A stretch of DNA of 64,000 nucleotides, from the NCBI RefSeq assembly GCF_040372165.1, contig NZ_BAABWG010000003.1, positions 707,739 to 771,738 on the forward strand, written 5' to 3'. The notes below the pieces were generated by a model that was not told the origin of the DNA, ran no database searches, and saw only the letters and a program-made list of their open reading frames with translations. The stretch's first letter is position 1. The number at the start of each line of letters is the position of its first letter. Positions 42,594-51,107 of the stretch are shown one piece after another. The DNA is from Hydrogenophaga sp040372165. Its GTDB lineage: Bacteria > Pseudomonadota > Gammaproteobacteria > Burkholderiales > Burkholderiaceae_C. A program made the translations under genes and the position numbers.

Positions 42594-44134
42594 TTGGCAT
42601 CTCCTTTCCACATCGCAAAGTTCTTCTGGTCTTCAGAGCCTTCGAAATCGAAGTTGTCCCGGCCCACGTTCATCTCGTAGTAGTCGAGCACGGCCATCAG
42701 CGGGTCGAAACCTTCTGCGGTTGGGTCGGTGCCCGGCTTGAAACAGTTGCCCTGGTAGATCTGGTGCACCGGCAGCCAGCTCTGCACGTATTTCTCCGGC
42801 TCGTCGTCGAAGATGTGCTGGCAGTGGTCAGAGCAGAAGTGGTACTTGTTGCCCAGGTAGTCGCTTTCCCGATAGGCGATCTTGGTGGCATCGCCGGGCT
42901 CGGTGAAGATCATCGGGATCTGGCAGGTGGTGCACAGCATCGGCAACGTCTTGTTGTAGAAGCGGTTGTCGGCTTGCTGCTGCTCGCGGTAGAACTCGAA
43001 CAGCGGGCGGTAGTGCTTGTCGAAGCTTTGTGGGTACTTCTCCGAAAGCCAGGCCATCTCGTCATCGCTCGGCATCCAGGTGTGGATGGGGGCAGCGGCG
43101 TTGTAGTTGTAGAAGGTGTTCCACGCCTGGTGGCTGATGTGATCCTTGCCTTCGCAGGCGTCTTTCCAGCCGGCGGGCTCGCGGATGCCGTAGCGGGCCA
43201 GGTCCTTGAACAAGGCGCCGCCGTTTTGCTCGGCATACATCTCCCAGGCTTCCTTCCAGCTCATCACGCGCTTGGGCAACATGTAGTCCTGCATCATGGC
43301 CACGATGGTCAGCAGGCGATAGCCGCGCCAGAACCATTTATCGATCCACTTCTGCACGATCGGCACGTTGGCCTCGTCCTGCTCCAGCATGAACTTGATG
43401 CACTCGATGCCCAGCGTCATGTGGCGCGATTCGTCGGACTGTGCCGAGAAGCCAAAGGTCACCGTGCTCATGTCGCCGTTGTGGGCAGCGCCGCTCATGA
43501 ACGGCACGAACAGCAGGTTGGTCAGCACGTACTCGAACGAGAAGCTCACCGAGGTGAGGAACTCGAACGGGCCAGCCGTCACAGCATCTTCAAAAAAGCT
43601 CTTGGGCACAGACAGGTACCACACGCGGTCGAACCAGTGGTTCGAATGGTGCATGCCGTTGAAGTACTTGTTGTAATGGCTGATGGCGTGGGTTTCGGTC
43701 TGGTAGTGGCGCAGCTCGTCGATCGACTGCATCTGCGCGGCCACGCGGGCACCTTCACCGGTGAACTGCCGGCCCACGTGGGCAAAACCGCGGTGCGCGT
43801 AGTACTCCAGCGGGGTCACGCCCTGGATGAACAGCTTGAGCGCGTTCACATAGCGTGCGTCGGAAATGCCCAGCTGGCCATTGTTCTGCGCGAAGGCATC
43901 GATCACGGCGTAGAGCTTCTTCTCCTTTTCACCCTGGTACTTCCAGTAGGCGTCCATGGTCAGGCGGAACGGGTCCTGCCACTGATCCCAGTCGTGAATC
44001 TTGATGCCCTCGTAGGTGTCGTACGGGAACACCTTGTCCATGGGTTGATACGTCGTTTCCCAGCCCAGGCCGCGCGTCATTGCCGCATAGCGTTCCTTGA
44101 GGCCAAGCTTCTTCTTGCTGACTCGTGTATCCAT
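42590..44134 (-). CDS. dmpN: Phenol hydroxylase alpha subunit (di-iron oxygenase)
   Basis: 514 residues. The di-iron ligands sit in IDELRHYQTE (Glu-x-x-His) and SDESRHMTLG (second Glu-x-x-His), as in soluble methane/phenol monooxygenases. The C-terminus has CTTCQ and YHFCSDHCQHIFDDEPEKY, a YHS-like metal-binding unit. It hydroxylates phenol to catechol. ATG at 44134 follows AGGAG. Repeat R6 precedes it, and dmpO is coupled behind it. Confidence 0.97.
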   Translation of the reverse strand: MDTRVSKKKLGLKERYAAMTRGLGWETTYQPMDKVFPYDTYEGIKIHDWDQWQDPFRLTMDAYWKYQGEKEKKLYAVIDAFAQNNGQLGISDARYVNALKLFIQGVTPLEYYAHRGFAHVGRQFTGEGARVAAQMQSIDELRHYQTETHAISHYNKYFNGMHHSNHWFDRVWYLSVPKSFFEDAVTAGPFEFLTSVSFSFEYVLTNLLFVPFMSGAAHNGDMSTVTFGFSAQSDESRHMTLGIECIKFMLEQDEANVPIVQKWIDKWFWRGYRLLTIVAMMQDYMLPKRVMSWKEAWEMYAEQNGGALFKDLARYGIREPAGWKDACEGKDHISHQAWNTFYNYNAAAPIHTWMPSDDEMAWLSEKYPQSFDKHYRPLFEFYREQQQADNRFYNKTLPMLCTTCQIPMIFTEPGDATKIAYRESDYLGNKYHFCSDHCQHIFDDEPEKYVQSWLPVHQIYQGNCFKPGTDPTAEGFDPLMAVLDYYEMNVGRDNFDFEGSEDQKNFAMWKGDAK

Positions 44135-44223
44135 GAATTTCTCTCCTGTGTGCGGTTCAAAGAACCCGGAAAAATCTGTCGTTACCTGTGGTTTCGGCTG
44201 CGGGCCAAACACGCCAACCTCCA

Positions 44224-44348
44224 GGCTCCCGAAGATCCGGCTTTGCCGGTCCAAGGGAGCGTCCCCTTCCGGCCGAAGGCCAGAGAGGGGGAAGGCGCAA
44301 AGCGCCGCAGGGGGTGTAGCCGAATCCAGTGCCGCAGGGGGTGTTTCC
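44224..44348 (-). repeat. Stop-proximal GC-rich repeat R6
   Basis: Begins a few bases after the dmpM stop with ACACCCCCTGCGGC, which occurs twice in tandem (~44280-44345), then a C-run/G-run hairpin and CCGGCAAAGCCGG. Same subfamily as R1. It fills the dmpM-dmpN gap. Confidence 0.8.
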
Positions 44349-44618
44349 CTAGTGCTTCCAGCTCAACGTGAGCTGATCGTCGTCCTCGTCGATATGCCCC
44401 GAGAGCGTCACCAGGTTCACGTGGATCTGCTGCAGGTCATACGGCTGGCCGGTTTGCTCTTCAATGGTTTCGCGCTTGATGGTCAGACTGTTGGGCGCGT
44501 CGATCTTCACCAGACCGGTCGGGTGGGAGACCACGGCGTTGGGGTTGTCGGCCACGATGGCGTCCACCACAGGGCGGGCTTCTTCGTTGGCCTGAAAGGC
44601 AATGAATACGTTGGACAT
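44349..44618 (-). CDS. dmpM: Phenol hydroxylase regulatory (activator) protein
   Basis: 89 residues, DmpM/MmoB family: NVFIAFQANEEARPVVDAIVADNPNAVVSHPTGLVKIDAP at the start and HVNLVTLSGHIDEDDDQLTLSW at the end. It has no cofactor and tunes the oxygenase. It lies 66 bases after dmpL. Confidence 0.95.
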   Translation of the reverse strand: MSNVFIAFQANEEARPVVDAIVADNPNAVVSHPTGLVKIDAPNSLTIKRETIEEQTGQPYDLQQIHVNLVTLSGHIDEDDDQLTLSWKH

Positions 44619-44684
44619 GGTGGTGCGTGTGCTTCCGATGTGTTTGTTGCTGTGTGGGCGTGGGGGCAGGAGGAGCGTTGGCGT

Positions 44685-45686
44685 TCAGGCGCCGATGTCC
44701 AGCCCGGCTTTTTTGGCTCGCTCCTGCAGCGCCTGCCGTGCTTCGCCAATGGCGTCCTTGGCCTTGTCGCCCAGTGCGAGCTGTGCCACTGGCGTGAGGG
44801 CCGCTTCTGCACGCTCGCCCCAGTCGCGAACCCAGCCGGAAATCAGCGCGCGGTTCTCGTCTGACTCTGCGGCAGCCGTCTTGATCACGGCATCGATCCA
44901 GCGGGAGGTCTCGGCCGCCCACTCGGGCATGAAGGACGTCAGCATGGCCACCGCCGTGCCGCCTTGCAGCGCCACGTGGTCGTCCACGAAGCTGGTGTAG
45001 ATCAGCGGGTAGAGCTGACCATCGAGCGCGAAGTTTTGTGCCACGAACAGCTCGAACGGGTCTTGCACCACCAGGCTGTCTTCCACCAGGCGGCGCAAAC
45101 CTTGCCATTCAGGTGCTTCGAGCCAATCGGCCTTGGCGTCGTCCAGCACAGACGGTTCCGCCAGCGTGAGGCCGAGCTTGGTGAGGTATTGCGCGACGCC
45201 CAGGTTGTCCATGGCGTGGAACATCGCCGGTGCGGTGAACACGGTGCCATAGCCATAGGCGCAGATGGACGCGTTGTTCATGTTGGCGCCCCAGGCCGCG
45301 TGACGCAGCGGCACCAGCACCTTGAGCACTTGCTCGCGCAGCTCGTCGCTCATCATGCTGGCCAGACCTTTCTTCTCCACGAAGGCGAAGTTGGACTCGA
45401 CACCGTCCTGCTGGCGCGCACGCGTCATGGTCCAGGTGGCGTAGTAAAACTGGCGCGGGTCCTTGAGCGCATACCAGTCTTTCAGCACCACCTTGCTGCG
45501 TGCGGGGTCGAACAGCTCGTGCTTCGGGTCCCAGGTTGGCCGGTACTGAAAGTTGGCCGACGGTTGTGCGCCGTAAGTGGCTTCCTGGTAGCGTGAAGCC
45601 ACCTTGTCGCCACCGATGTGCTCGGCCACGTGCGCATAGGTGTTGCGCAAGGGGGTGATCTCGCGCGATTGCAAATCAATGTTCAT
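44685..45686 (-). CDS. dmpL: Phenol hydroxylase beta subunit
   Basis: 333 residues, DmpL type: ITPLRNTYAHVAEHIGGDKVASRYQEATYGAQP at the start, FQYRPTWDPKHELFD, and LPLRHAAWGANMNNASICAYGYG. Structural subunit related to the alpha chain but without iron ligands. 45 bases after dmpK. Confidence 0.95.
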   Translation of the reverse strand: MNIDLQSREITPLRNTYAHVAEHIGGDKVASRYQEATYGAQPSANFQYRPTWDPKHELFDPARSKVVLKDWYALKDPRQFYYATWTMTRARQQDGVESNFAFVEKKGLASMMSDELREQVLKVLVPLRHAAWGANMNNASICAYGYGTVFTAPAMFHAMDNLGVAQYLTKLGLTLAEPSVLDDAKADWLEAPEWQGLRRLVEDSLVVQDPFELFVAQNFALDGQLYPLIYTSFVDDHVALQGGTAVAMLTSFMPEWAAETSRWIDAVIKTAAAESDENRALISGWVRDWGERAEAALTPVAQLALGDKAKDAIGEARQALQERAKKAGLDIGA

Positions 45687-45731
45687 TCGCTCTGTCTCCT
45701 CTGGGTGATGCCAGGCGTGAGCCCGGTGTGG

Positions 45732-45983
45732 TCAGCCTTGTGCCGGTTGTTGCTGCGGCTGGTGATTCTGTGGAAGCTGCTCGTCGTCCAGGCGTTGAAC
45801 GCGGTTGACGCGGCAGAACTCTTCAAACGCTTGTGGCGGCAGAAGCAGTTCCACCGACAGCTCGGGCCAGCCAATGGCGAACTCGAAGCTCACCAGGCCG
45901 TCCGGCATGTGTTCGAGCACCTTCACGAAACGCTTCGATGCATCGCAGGGCGGCATGAAGGGTTCAGTTGAAGGGGATGTCAT
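45732..45983 (-). CDS. dmpK: Phenol hydroxylase assembly protein
   Basis: 83 residues, DmpK family: KRFVKVLEHMPDGLVSFEFAIGWPELSVELLLPPQAFEEFC. It helps load iron into the oxygenase. First gene of the operon; ATG at 45983 follows AGGAG about 85 bases after the sigma-54 promoter. Confidence 0.92.
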   Translation of the reverse strand: MTSPSTEPFMPPCDASKRFVKVLEHMPDGLVSFEFAIGWPELSVELLLPPQAFEEFCRVNRVQRLDDEQLPQNHQPQQQPAQG

Positions 45984-46065
45984 GGTGTGTCTCCTGTCGG
46001 TGAAATTGGGCCTGTTCGCATGCCTTCAGCACATGGACAGATAGTGCGAACAGGCCCTTTCCCAT

Positions 46066-46081
46066 CGCAGGTGGCGTGCCA
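46066..46081 (-). promoter_or_regulatory. Sigma-54 promoter of the phenol hydroxylase operon
   Basis: Reading leftward: TGGCACGCCACCTGCG, with GG and GC ten bases apart as sigma-54 requires (-24/-12). Transcription would start near 46055, ~70 bases before dmpK. This fits the DmpR-type activator encoded divergently. Confidence 0.8.
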
Positions 46082-46226
46082 GAACCTGGCGTGAGGGCAA
46101 AAAATCTCGATATTTCAGGGATTCCCCTGATAAATGAGCGCCAGGCGAGACGGTGTGTCTCAGGGTTTTCCAGAGGATCGGCGCGCTTTGTGAGCCGTTG
46201 TCACCGCTGAGGTGAATCGAGCACAT

Positions 46227-46274
46227 GTTCATTTGGTGAACTGTGCGGAACGGGCTTGATGAAATGATCAAGCC
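46227..46274. promoter_or_regulatory. Two inverted repeats, candidate DmpR upstream activating sites
   Basis: GGCTTGAT-N6-ATCAAGCC at 46253-46274 contains TTGATGAAATGATCAA, close to the DmpR site TTGATCAATTGATCAA. A second, weaker repeat GTTCA-N5-TGAAC is at 46227-46241, its centre 30 bases away (three helical turns). They lie about 150-190 bases upstream of the sigma-54 promoter. Confidence 0.65.
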
Positions 46275-46414
46275 GCGGAGAATTCCGCTTGCGAAGCACG
46301 TCACCTGTCTTCAGAATGTCGAGAATCCGGTGCGGCACTTCCCCGTCAGCGACGCGCAACGCAGCTTCGCGGCCGCCTCGGTCCATCGATACAGAGACAA
46401 GCACGGAGACAACA

Positions 46415-48112
46415 TTGGGGGCATCCTTGACCTACCCCAGCGACAGCGATTTGCGCCGTCTGCTGCGGTTTGAGCCCGACAGCGGCGCCATCTGGCTGGG
46501 TGAGCGGCGCATGGTGCTGCTGCACACGGCAGCTCTGGCGGCATTGCGGCAGGACTTGATCCACTCCGTGGGCAAGGAACATGCGCGACGCTTGCTCACG
46601 CGCATGGGCTATGCCTGCGGTTTTCATGACGCCGGGTTTGCGGCCAAGACGCGTGGCAGCAAAGGCCTGGACGACATGTTCATGGTGGGCCCACAGCTGC
46701 ACATGCTCGAAGGCGCTGCACGTGTGACGCCCGTGCGCATGGAGATCGACGCGGACGCCGGCGAGTTCCTGGGCGAATTCCGCTGGGACGACTCGTGGGA
46801 AGCGCACGCGCACCGGCTCGCCTTCGGCATTGCCGAAGAGCCAGCTTGCTGGACGCTGCTGGGCTATGCCAGTGGGTACACCAGCGCGTTCATGGGGCGG
46901 CTCATTCTTTTCAAGGAAACCCGCTGCGCCGCTTGTGGCGACAGCCATTGCCATATCGTTGGACGGCCCATCGACCAATGGCCGGACGGTGATGCCCACC
47001 GTCACTATTTTGAAGACGACTCCTTGCTGGAAAAGATGGAGGCCTTGAACCAGCAGGTCGAGGCGCTCAAGACATCGCTGGCACCGCGCGTGTCCGGTGG
47101 CATGCTGGTGGGACAATCGCCGTCGTTTGCGCGCGCCCACGATTTGCTGCGGCGTGCGGCGGCCACACAGGTGACGGTTTTGCTCACTGGCGAGACCGGC
47201 GTGGGCAAGGAGCGCTTTGCCCATGCCTTGCATGAGTTGTCGGATCGGGCCGAGAAACCGTTTGTGGCGGTGAACTGCGCGGCTCTGCCGGCCGAGCTGA
47301 TCGAGGCCGAACTCTTTGGTGTGGAAAAAGGCGCGTTCACCGGCGCCCACGCCACGCGCTCCGGGCGCTTTGAGCGCGCCGATGGCGGCACCCTGTTTCT
47401 GGACGAGGTGGGCGAGCTGCCATTGCCTGCACAGGCCAAACTGCTGCGTGTGCTGCAGGAAGGCGAGATCGAGCGGCTGGGCGCAGAGTCCCACCGCAAG
47501 GTGAATGTGCGGCTGGTGGCGGCCACCAATGTGGATCTGGAAAAGGCAGTGGAGCGCGGCACGTTCCGCAAGGATCTGCTCTACCGCCTCAATGTGTACC
47601 CCATTTGCATTCCGCCGCTTCGCGACCGACCGGCCGACATCGAGCCCCTGGCGCGTCACCTGCTCGCCCGCTTTGCAGCGGTGCACCACAAGCGCGTCGC
47701 CGGCTTCGGCGACCGTGCCATTCAGGCGCTCGTCCACCATCCATGGCCTGGCAACGTGCGTGAACTGGAGAATCTGATTGAACGTGGCGTGATCCTGGCG
47801 TCGCAAGGTGGCATGGTGGAGGTGGAGCACCTGTTCCCCAACCACCCGGACACGGCCCATGACGAGATCGATGCCCAAGGTCGCCTGGCGCGTCACGAGC
47901 CAACGGGCGATGACAGTCTGTGTGAGCAGATCATCGAGAGCGGCACCCCCATCGCCGAGCTTGAATCCAGAGTGCTTGCTCTTGCGGTGGACAGACATGG
48001 CGGCAATCTCTCGGCCGCCGCACGCCATCTGGGTTTGACGCGGGCACAACTGGCCTATCGCCTCAAGCGCGCTGCGGCTGGTGTTGACCCCGCTCAGGAG
48101 GGTGCCACATGA
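46415..48112 (+). CDS. dmpR: DmpR/XylR-type sigma-54 activator of phenol catabolism
   Basis: 565 residues from the TTG at 46415, which follows GGAG by six bases and gives the DmpR length; an ATG at 46289 would add 42 Arg/Ser/Thr-rich, unconserved residues. N-terminal sensor: XylR_N region plus V4R domain (EEPACWTLLGYASGYTSAFMGRLILFKETRCAACGDSHCHIVGRP). AAA+ domain: Walker A GETGVGKE, GAFTGA loop intact, Walker B GGTLFLDEVGELP, arginine fingers. C-terminal helix-turn-helix: NLSAAARHLGLTRAQLAYRLKR. It binds phenols and opens the sigma-54 promoter at 46066. Confidence 0.95.
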   Translation: MGASLTYPSDSDLRRLLRFEPDSGAIWLGERRMVLLHTAALAALRQDLIHSVGKEHARRLLTRMGYACGFHDAGFAAKTRGSKGLDDMFMVGPQLHMLEGAARVTPVRMEIDADAGEFLGEFRWDDSWEAHAHRLAFGIAEEPACWTLLGYASGYTSAFMGRLILFKETRCAACGDSHCHIVGRPIDQWPDGDAHRHYFEDDSLLEKMEALNQQVEALKTSLAPRVSGGMLVGQSPSFARAHDLLRRAAATQVTVLLTGETGVGKERFAHALHELSDRAEKPFVAVNCAALPAELIEAELFGVEKGAFTGAHATRSGRFERADGGTLFLDEVGELPLPAQAKLLRVLQEGEIERLGAESHRKVNVRLVAATNVDLEKAVERGTFRKDLLYRLNVYPICIPPLRDRPADIEPLARHLLARFAAVHHKRVAGFGDRAIQALVHHPWPGNVRELENLIERGVILASQGGMVEVEHLFPNHPDTAHDEIDAQGRLARHEPTGDDSLCEQIIESGTPIAELESRVLALAVDRHGGNLSAAARHLGLTRAQLAYRLKRAAAGVDPAQEGAT

Positions 48113-48882
48113 GTGCGGATGACGCCACCCTCAATGCCTATCTGCCTGTGGCAGATCAAGGCGCCAGCAGCTCGCCGGCTGCAGACGAAGAAACCCCGCG
48201 CACACAGGTCGAACGCGCTTACCGTTCGCTGCGCCACGACATCATCCATGGTGGACGGCTGCCAGGTGAACGCCTGAAGGTGGAGCATCTTCGTCAGGAA
48301 TATGGCGTGGGTGCCGGCACACTGCGCGAGGCGCTGGCCTTGCTGCTCTCTGATGCACTGGTCACGATGGAGGGGCAGCGCGGCTATCGGGTGGCCCGCA
48401 TATCACTGCAAGACCTGCGCGACCTGACCGATACCCGCGTCATGCTCGAGACGCATGCCTTGCGCCAGAGCATCCGCCATGGCGATGACCGCTGGGAGGC
48501 ACAGCTGGTCGCCGCCTTCGAGCAGCTCAGGGTCATCGAATGCGATGACAACGGACTCGACCCCGTCCTGTGGGAGCAGGCCAACCAGAGGTTCCATCAC
48601 GCCCTTATCGCCAACTGCGGCTCTGCCTGGACGCACCACCTGCTCGGCGTGCTGTATCGGCACGGTGAGCGCTATCGTCATGTGGCCATTCGCCTGGGGG
48701 CCGTCTCCAAACTGCACCGCGACGTGCATGTCGAGCACGTCAACATCTACAAGGCAGCTGTTGCGCGACAGGAAGCCCGCGCCGCTCTGGCGCTGGAGTC
48801 ACATATCCGCCTGACCTGTGAATTGCTGATGGAGCACGCCCAGCGCTTCGACCAGCGCAACGACCTGCCCTCTCGTATCTGA
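48109..48882 (+). CDS. GntR/FadR family regulator coupled to dmpR
   Basis: 257 residues. N-terminal winged helix VERAYRSLRHDIIHGGRLPGERLKVEHLRQEYGVGAGTLREALALLLSDALV (residues ~30-85), then a FCD helical ligand domain. ATG overlaps the dmpR stop (ATGA). In Comamonas phenol loci a GntR protein (AphS/PhcS type) represses the hydroxylase genes when phenol is absent; the same role here is inferred from family and position. Confidence 0.87.
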   Translation: MSADDATLNAYLPVADQGASSSPAADEETPRTQVERAYRSLRHDIIHGGRLPGERLKVEHLRQEYGVGAGTLREALALLLSDALVTMEGQRGYRVARISLQDLRDLTDTRVMLETHALRQSIRHGDDRWEAQLVAAFEQLRVIECDDNGLDPVLWEQANQRFHHALIANCGSAWTHHLLGVLYRHGERYRHVAIRLGAVSKLHRDVHVEHVNIYKAAVARQEARAALALESHIRLTCELLMEHAQRFDQRNDLPSRI

Positions 48883-48906
48883 TGAAGCGGCCTGCCCCGC
48901 GCAGCG

Positions 48907-49554
48907 TCAGCGCCCGCCAGCCAGAACCGGGAACAGCTTGGTCAGGCCGCCGGCCATCACCTCCACTGCCAAGGCCGCCAGGATCAACCCCATCAGTCGC
49001 GTCATCACGTTGATCCCCGTCTGACCCAGCGCCTGGGAGATGGGCCGGGCCATGGAAAAACACAAGGCTGTCGCCAGGCCAACCACCACCCCATAGCCGA
49101 CCAGAGTGACCTCCTGCAGCACCGTCTTGGCCTGGTTGGCAAAGATCACCACGGTCGACATCGTCGCCGGGCCGGTGAGCAGCGGAATGGTGAGCGGGAC
49201 CACGGCAATCGACACGCGCGAGTCCGAGTCGTCGACGTTCTCAAGGTTCTCGTTCGAATTGGTCTTGACCTCGGCCGGCCGGGAACTCAGCATGGCCAGC
49301 GCCGACGACAGCAGCAACATGCCGCCACCGACCTGAAAGCTGGCCAGCGAAATACCGAAGAAAGACAGAATCTGCAAACCCAGCAAGGCGCTGGTCGCAA
49401 TCACCACAAAGGCCGAAAAGGCAGAGACCACTACAGTCCGGCGTCGCTGAGCGACCGAAAAGCCCTGGGTGTAGTGAATGAAGAAGGGGACGATGGCTAG
49501 CGGGTTGACCACGGCCAGCAGAGTCACAAGAGGCTTGAAATCCATGTCCGCCAT
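48907..49554 (-). CDS. MarC family integral membrane protein
   Basis: 215 residues with about six hydrophobic segments. Family stretches: LLAVVNPLAIVPFFIHYT, VPLTIPLLTGPATMSTVVIFA and NVMTRLMGLILAALAVEVMAGGL. Function unknown; despite the name it is not a resistance determinant. The start could be 49554 or 49545. Convergent with the GntR gene, 24 bases apart. Confidence 0.85.
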   Translation of the reverse strand: MADMDFKPLVTLLAVVNPLAIVPFFIHYTQGFSVAQRRRTVVVSAFSAFVVIATSALLGLQILSFFGISLASFQVGGGMLLLSSALAMLSSRPAEVKTNSNENLENVDDSDSRVSIAVVPLTIPLLTGPATMSTVVIFANQAKTVLQEVTLVGYGVVVGLATALCFSMARPISQALGQTGINVMTRLMGLILAALAVEVMAGGLTKLFPVLAGGR

Positions 49555-49688
49555 TGTGAGGCCAAGAGGGCCGGCCGGCCAGAGGGCTGTCGCTTCCCGC
49601 GCGTATGATCGCCACGATGGAGGCAAGCCGTGCCGCAGGGGCGTCGGCCGTCAGTCCCGCCGCCCATCCCGGGCTTGAGGTGAAAAAG

Positions 49689-50396
49689 ATGAAGAAATGG
49701 AAGTCATTCACGATGGCGCTGCTGATGGCGTCGCCCTCCGTGTGGTCGGCCGATCCCATGACCGATGCGATGCAAGTCGCTTATGCGCCCTACAGGGCTG
49801 CATTGTTCGCCACCAACAGCGGCTCCGCAGCCGAGGCCGGCAAAGCGGTAGAGCAGGGGCAGGCCCAATGGGCAAAGGTGGTCAAGCGTTTCGGCGCCAA
49901 ACCGGTGGCCCCCTATGACAAAGACCCCGAAGTGGACAGTACGTTCAAGGCGGTCTCGGGTGTTTACGCCAAGGCCAAAGCCGAAGTGCAGGAAGGAAAG
50001 CTGGGGCAGGCGCACGAGACACTCGAGCGGATTCGTGACCTTCTGGCGGGACTGCGCGAGCGCAACCAGGTGATCGTCTTCAGCGACCACATGAACGCAT
50101 ACCACGCCGAAATGGAGCACATGATCGTCGAGGGCCCCGTCTGGCTCAAGTCGGAGGACGGCTTGTCCCGGGTACAGTCGCAGACAGGTGTGCTCGCCTA
50201 CCTGGCTGCGCAACTGGCAGCCAAGGCGCCTGCTGCGCTCTCATCGGACGCGGCATTTGAGCAAGCCCTGGCCGCGGTACAGAAGTCGGTTGCCGATATG
50301 GGGCAGGCCAGCGCCAGTGGTGACCGGGCGGCGATCAAAGACGCCATCAAGGGCCTGAAGAAGCCCTACAGCAAGCTGTTCCTGAATTTCGGTTGA
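49689..50396 (+). CDS. Periplasmic helical protein of unknown function
   Basis: 235 residues with a signal peptide (MKKWKSFTMALLMASPSVWSA). The mature part is all-helical: AMQVAYAPYRAALFATNSGSAAEAGKAVEQGQAQWAKVV..., with a central HMNAYHAEMEHMI that offers His/Glu residues, and repeated Ala-rich helices. ATG at 49689 follows GAGG. It may be a cytochrome-c'-like or imelysin-like helical bundle without heme motif; I do not assign a function. Confidence 0.7.
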   Translation: MKKWKSFTMALLMASPSVWSADPMTDAMQVAYAPYRAALFATNSGSAAEAGKAVEQGQAQWAKVVKRFGAKPVAPYDKDPEVDSTFKAVSGVYAKAKAEVQEGKLGQAHETLERIRDLLAGLRERNQVIVFSDHMNAYHAEMEHMIVEGPVWLKSEDGLSRVQSQTGVLAYLAAQLAAKAPAALSSDAAFEQALAAVQKSVADMGQASASGDRAAIKDAIKGLKKPYSKLFLNFG

Positions 50397-50433
50397 GCCA
50401 TTGCCAGGCCAGGCGGGCGGTCAGACCACGGTC

Positions 50434-50937
50434 TCAGGCCTGGTCGCCCGGTTTCGCGCCCGGCTCGCGCCGCCGGAACATGCCATAGCCTTCCATGTGC
50501 AGCACCTTCTCGTCCCTCTGGTTGAACATCTCCCAGACGGTGCGTACCAGCCCCACATCCGGTCGTTTGCTCATGGGCCGCTTTTCCGTGATGGTGTGCT
50601 GCAGACGCAGCACGTCGCCCGGGTAAACCGGCTTGGTCCATTTCAGCGCCTCCAGCCCCGGAGATCCCAGGCTCGAAGTCTCGTGCAGAAAGTTCGTCAC
50701 CATCAGCCGCATCGCCATCGCGCAAGTGTGCCAGCCGCTGGCACTCAGCCCGCCAAACACCGACGCCTTGCCCGCTTCCTCGTCCAGGTGAAACGGCTGC
50801 GGGTCGAACTGACTGGCAAAGGCAATGATCTCCTCCTTGGTCGGCGACATGCTGCCCAGGTCGCGCTTCTGCCCAACGTCCAAGTCTTCCCACCAGATCT
50901 TGATGTGTGGGCTTTGTTCAGGAGTGGTGGCTGTCAT
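50434..50937 (-). CDS. MaoC family dehydratase
   Basis: 167 residues, hot-dog fold. Hydratase-type motif SQFDPQPFHLDEEAGKASVFGGLSASGWHTCAMAMRL (residues ~47-85) holds the Asp-His pair of MaoC enzymes. It likely acts on an acyl-CoA. Separated from the downstream SDR gene by repeat R7. Confidence 0.88.
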   Translation of the reverse strand: MTATTPEQSPHIKIWWEDLDVGQKRDLGSMSPTKEEIIAFASQFDPQPFHLDEEAGKASVFGGLSASGWHTCAMAMRLMVTNFLHETSSLGSPGLEALKWTKPVYPGDVLRLQHTITEKRPMSKRPDVGLVRTVWEMFNQRDEKVLHMEGYGMFRRREPGAKPGDQA

Positions 50938-50984
50938 GAAATTCCTTGTTGGATTGGTCTATTGCTGAGGCATTTGCAGATGCG

Positions 50985-51100
50985 CACGATCCGGCGCCGG
51001 GCCGCCCCAAGCCGGATCAGCCCCCTTGGGGGGCAGCGACCCGTGAAACGGCGGAGCGTGGGGGCCTAGCGTGGGGGCCAACTTTACTAGCGTGGGGGCC
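50985..51100. repeat. GC-rich repeat R7 with tandem GCGTGGGGGCC tail
   Basis: Core CCGGCGCCGGGCCGCCCC...AGCCCCCTTGGGGGGCAGCG...GGAGCGTGGGGGCC, followed by two further TAGCGTGGGGGCC copies at intervals of ~15 and ~22 bases. The core is the intergenic twin of R2 inside dmpF. Lies after the stop of the SDR at 51108. Confidence 0.8.
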
Positions 51101-51107
51101 AACATCC

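Noticed and set aside
46289..46414. N-terminal extension of DmpR from the ATG at 46289
   Set aside because: The 42 extra residues are unconserved, and a TTG with a good ribosome site gives the family length.
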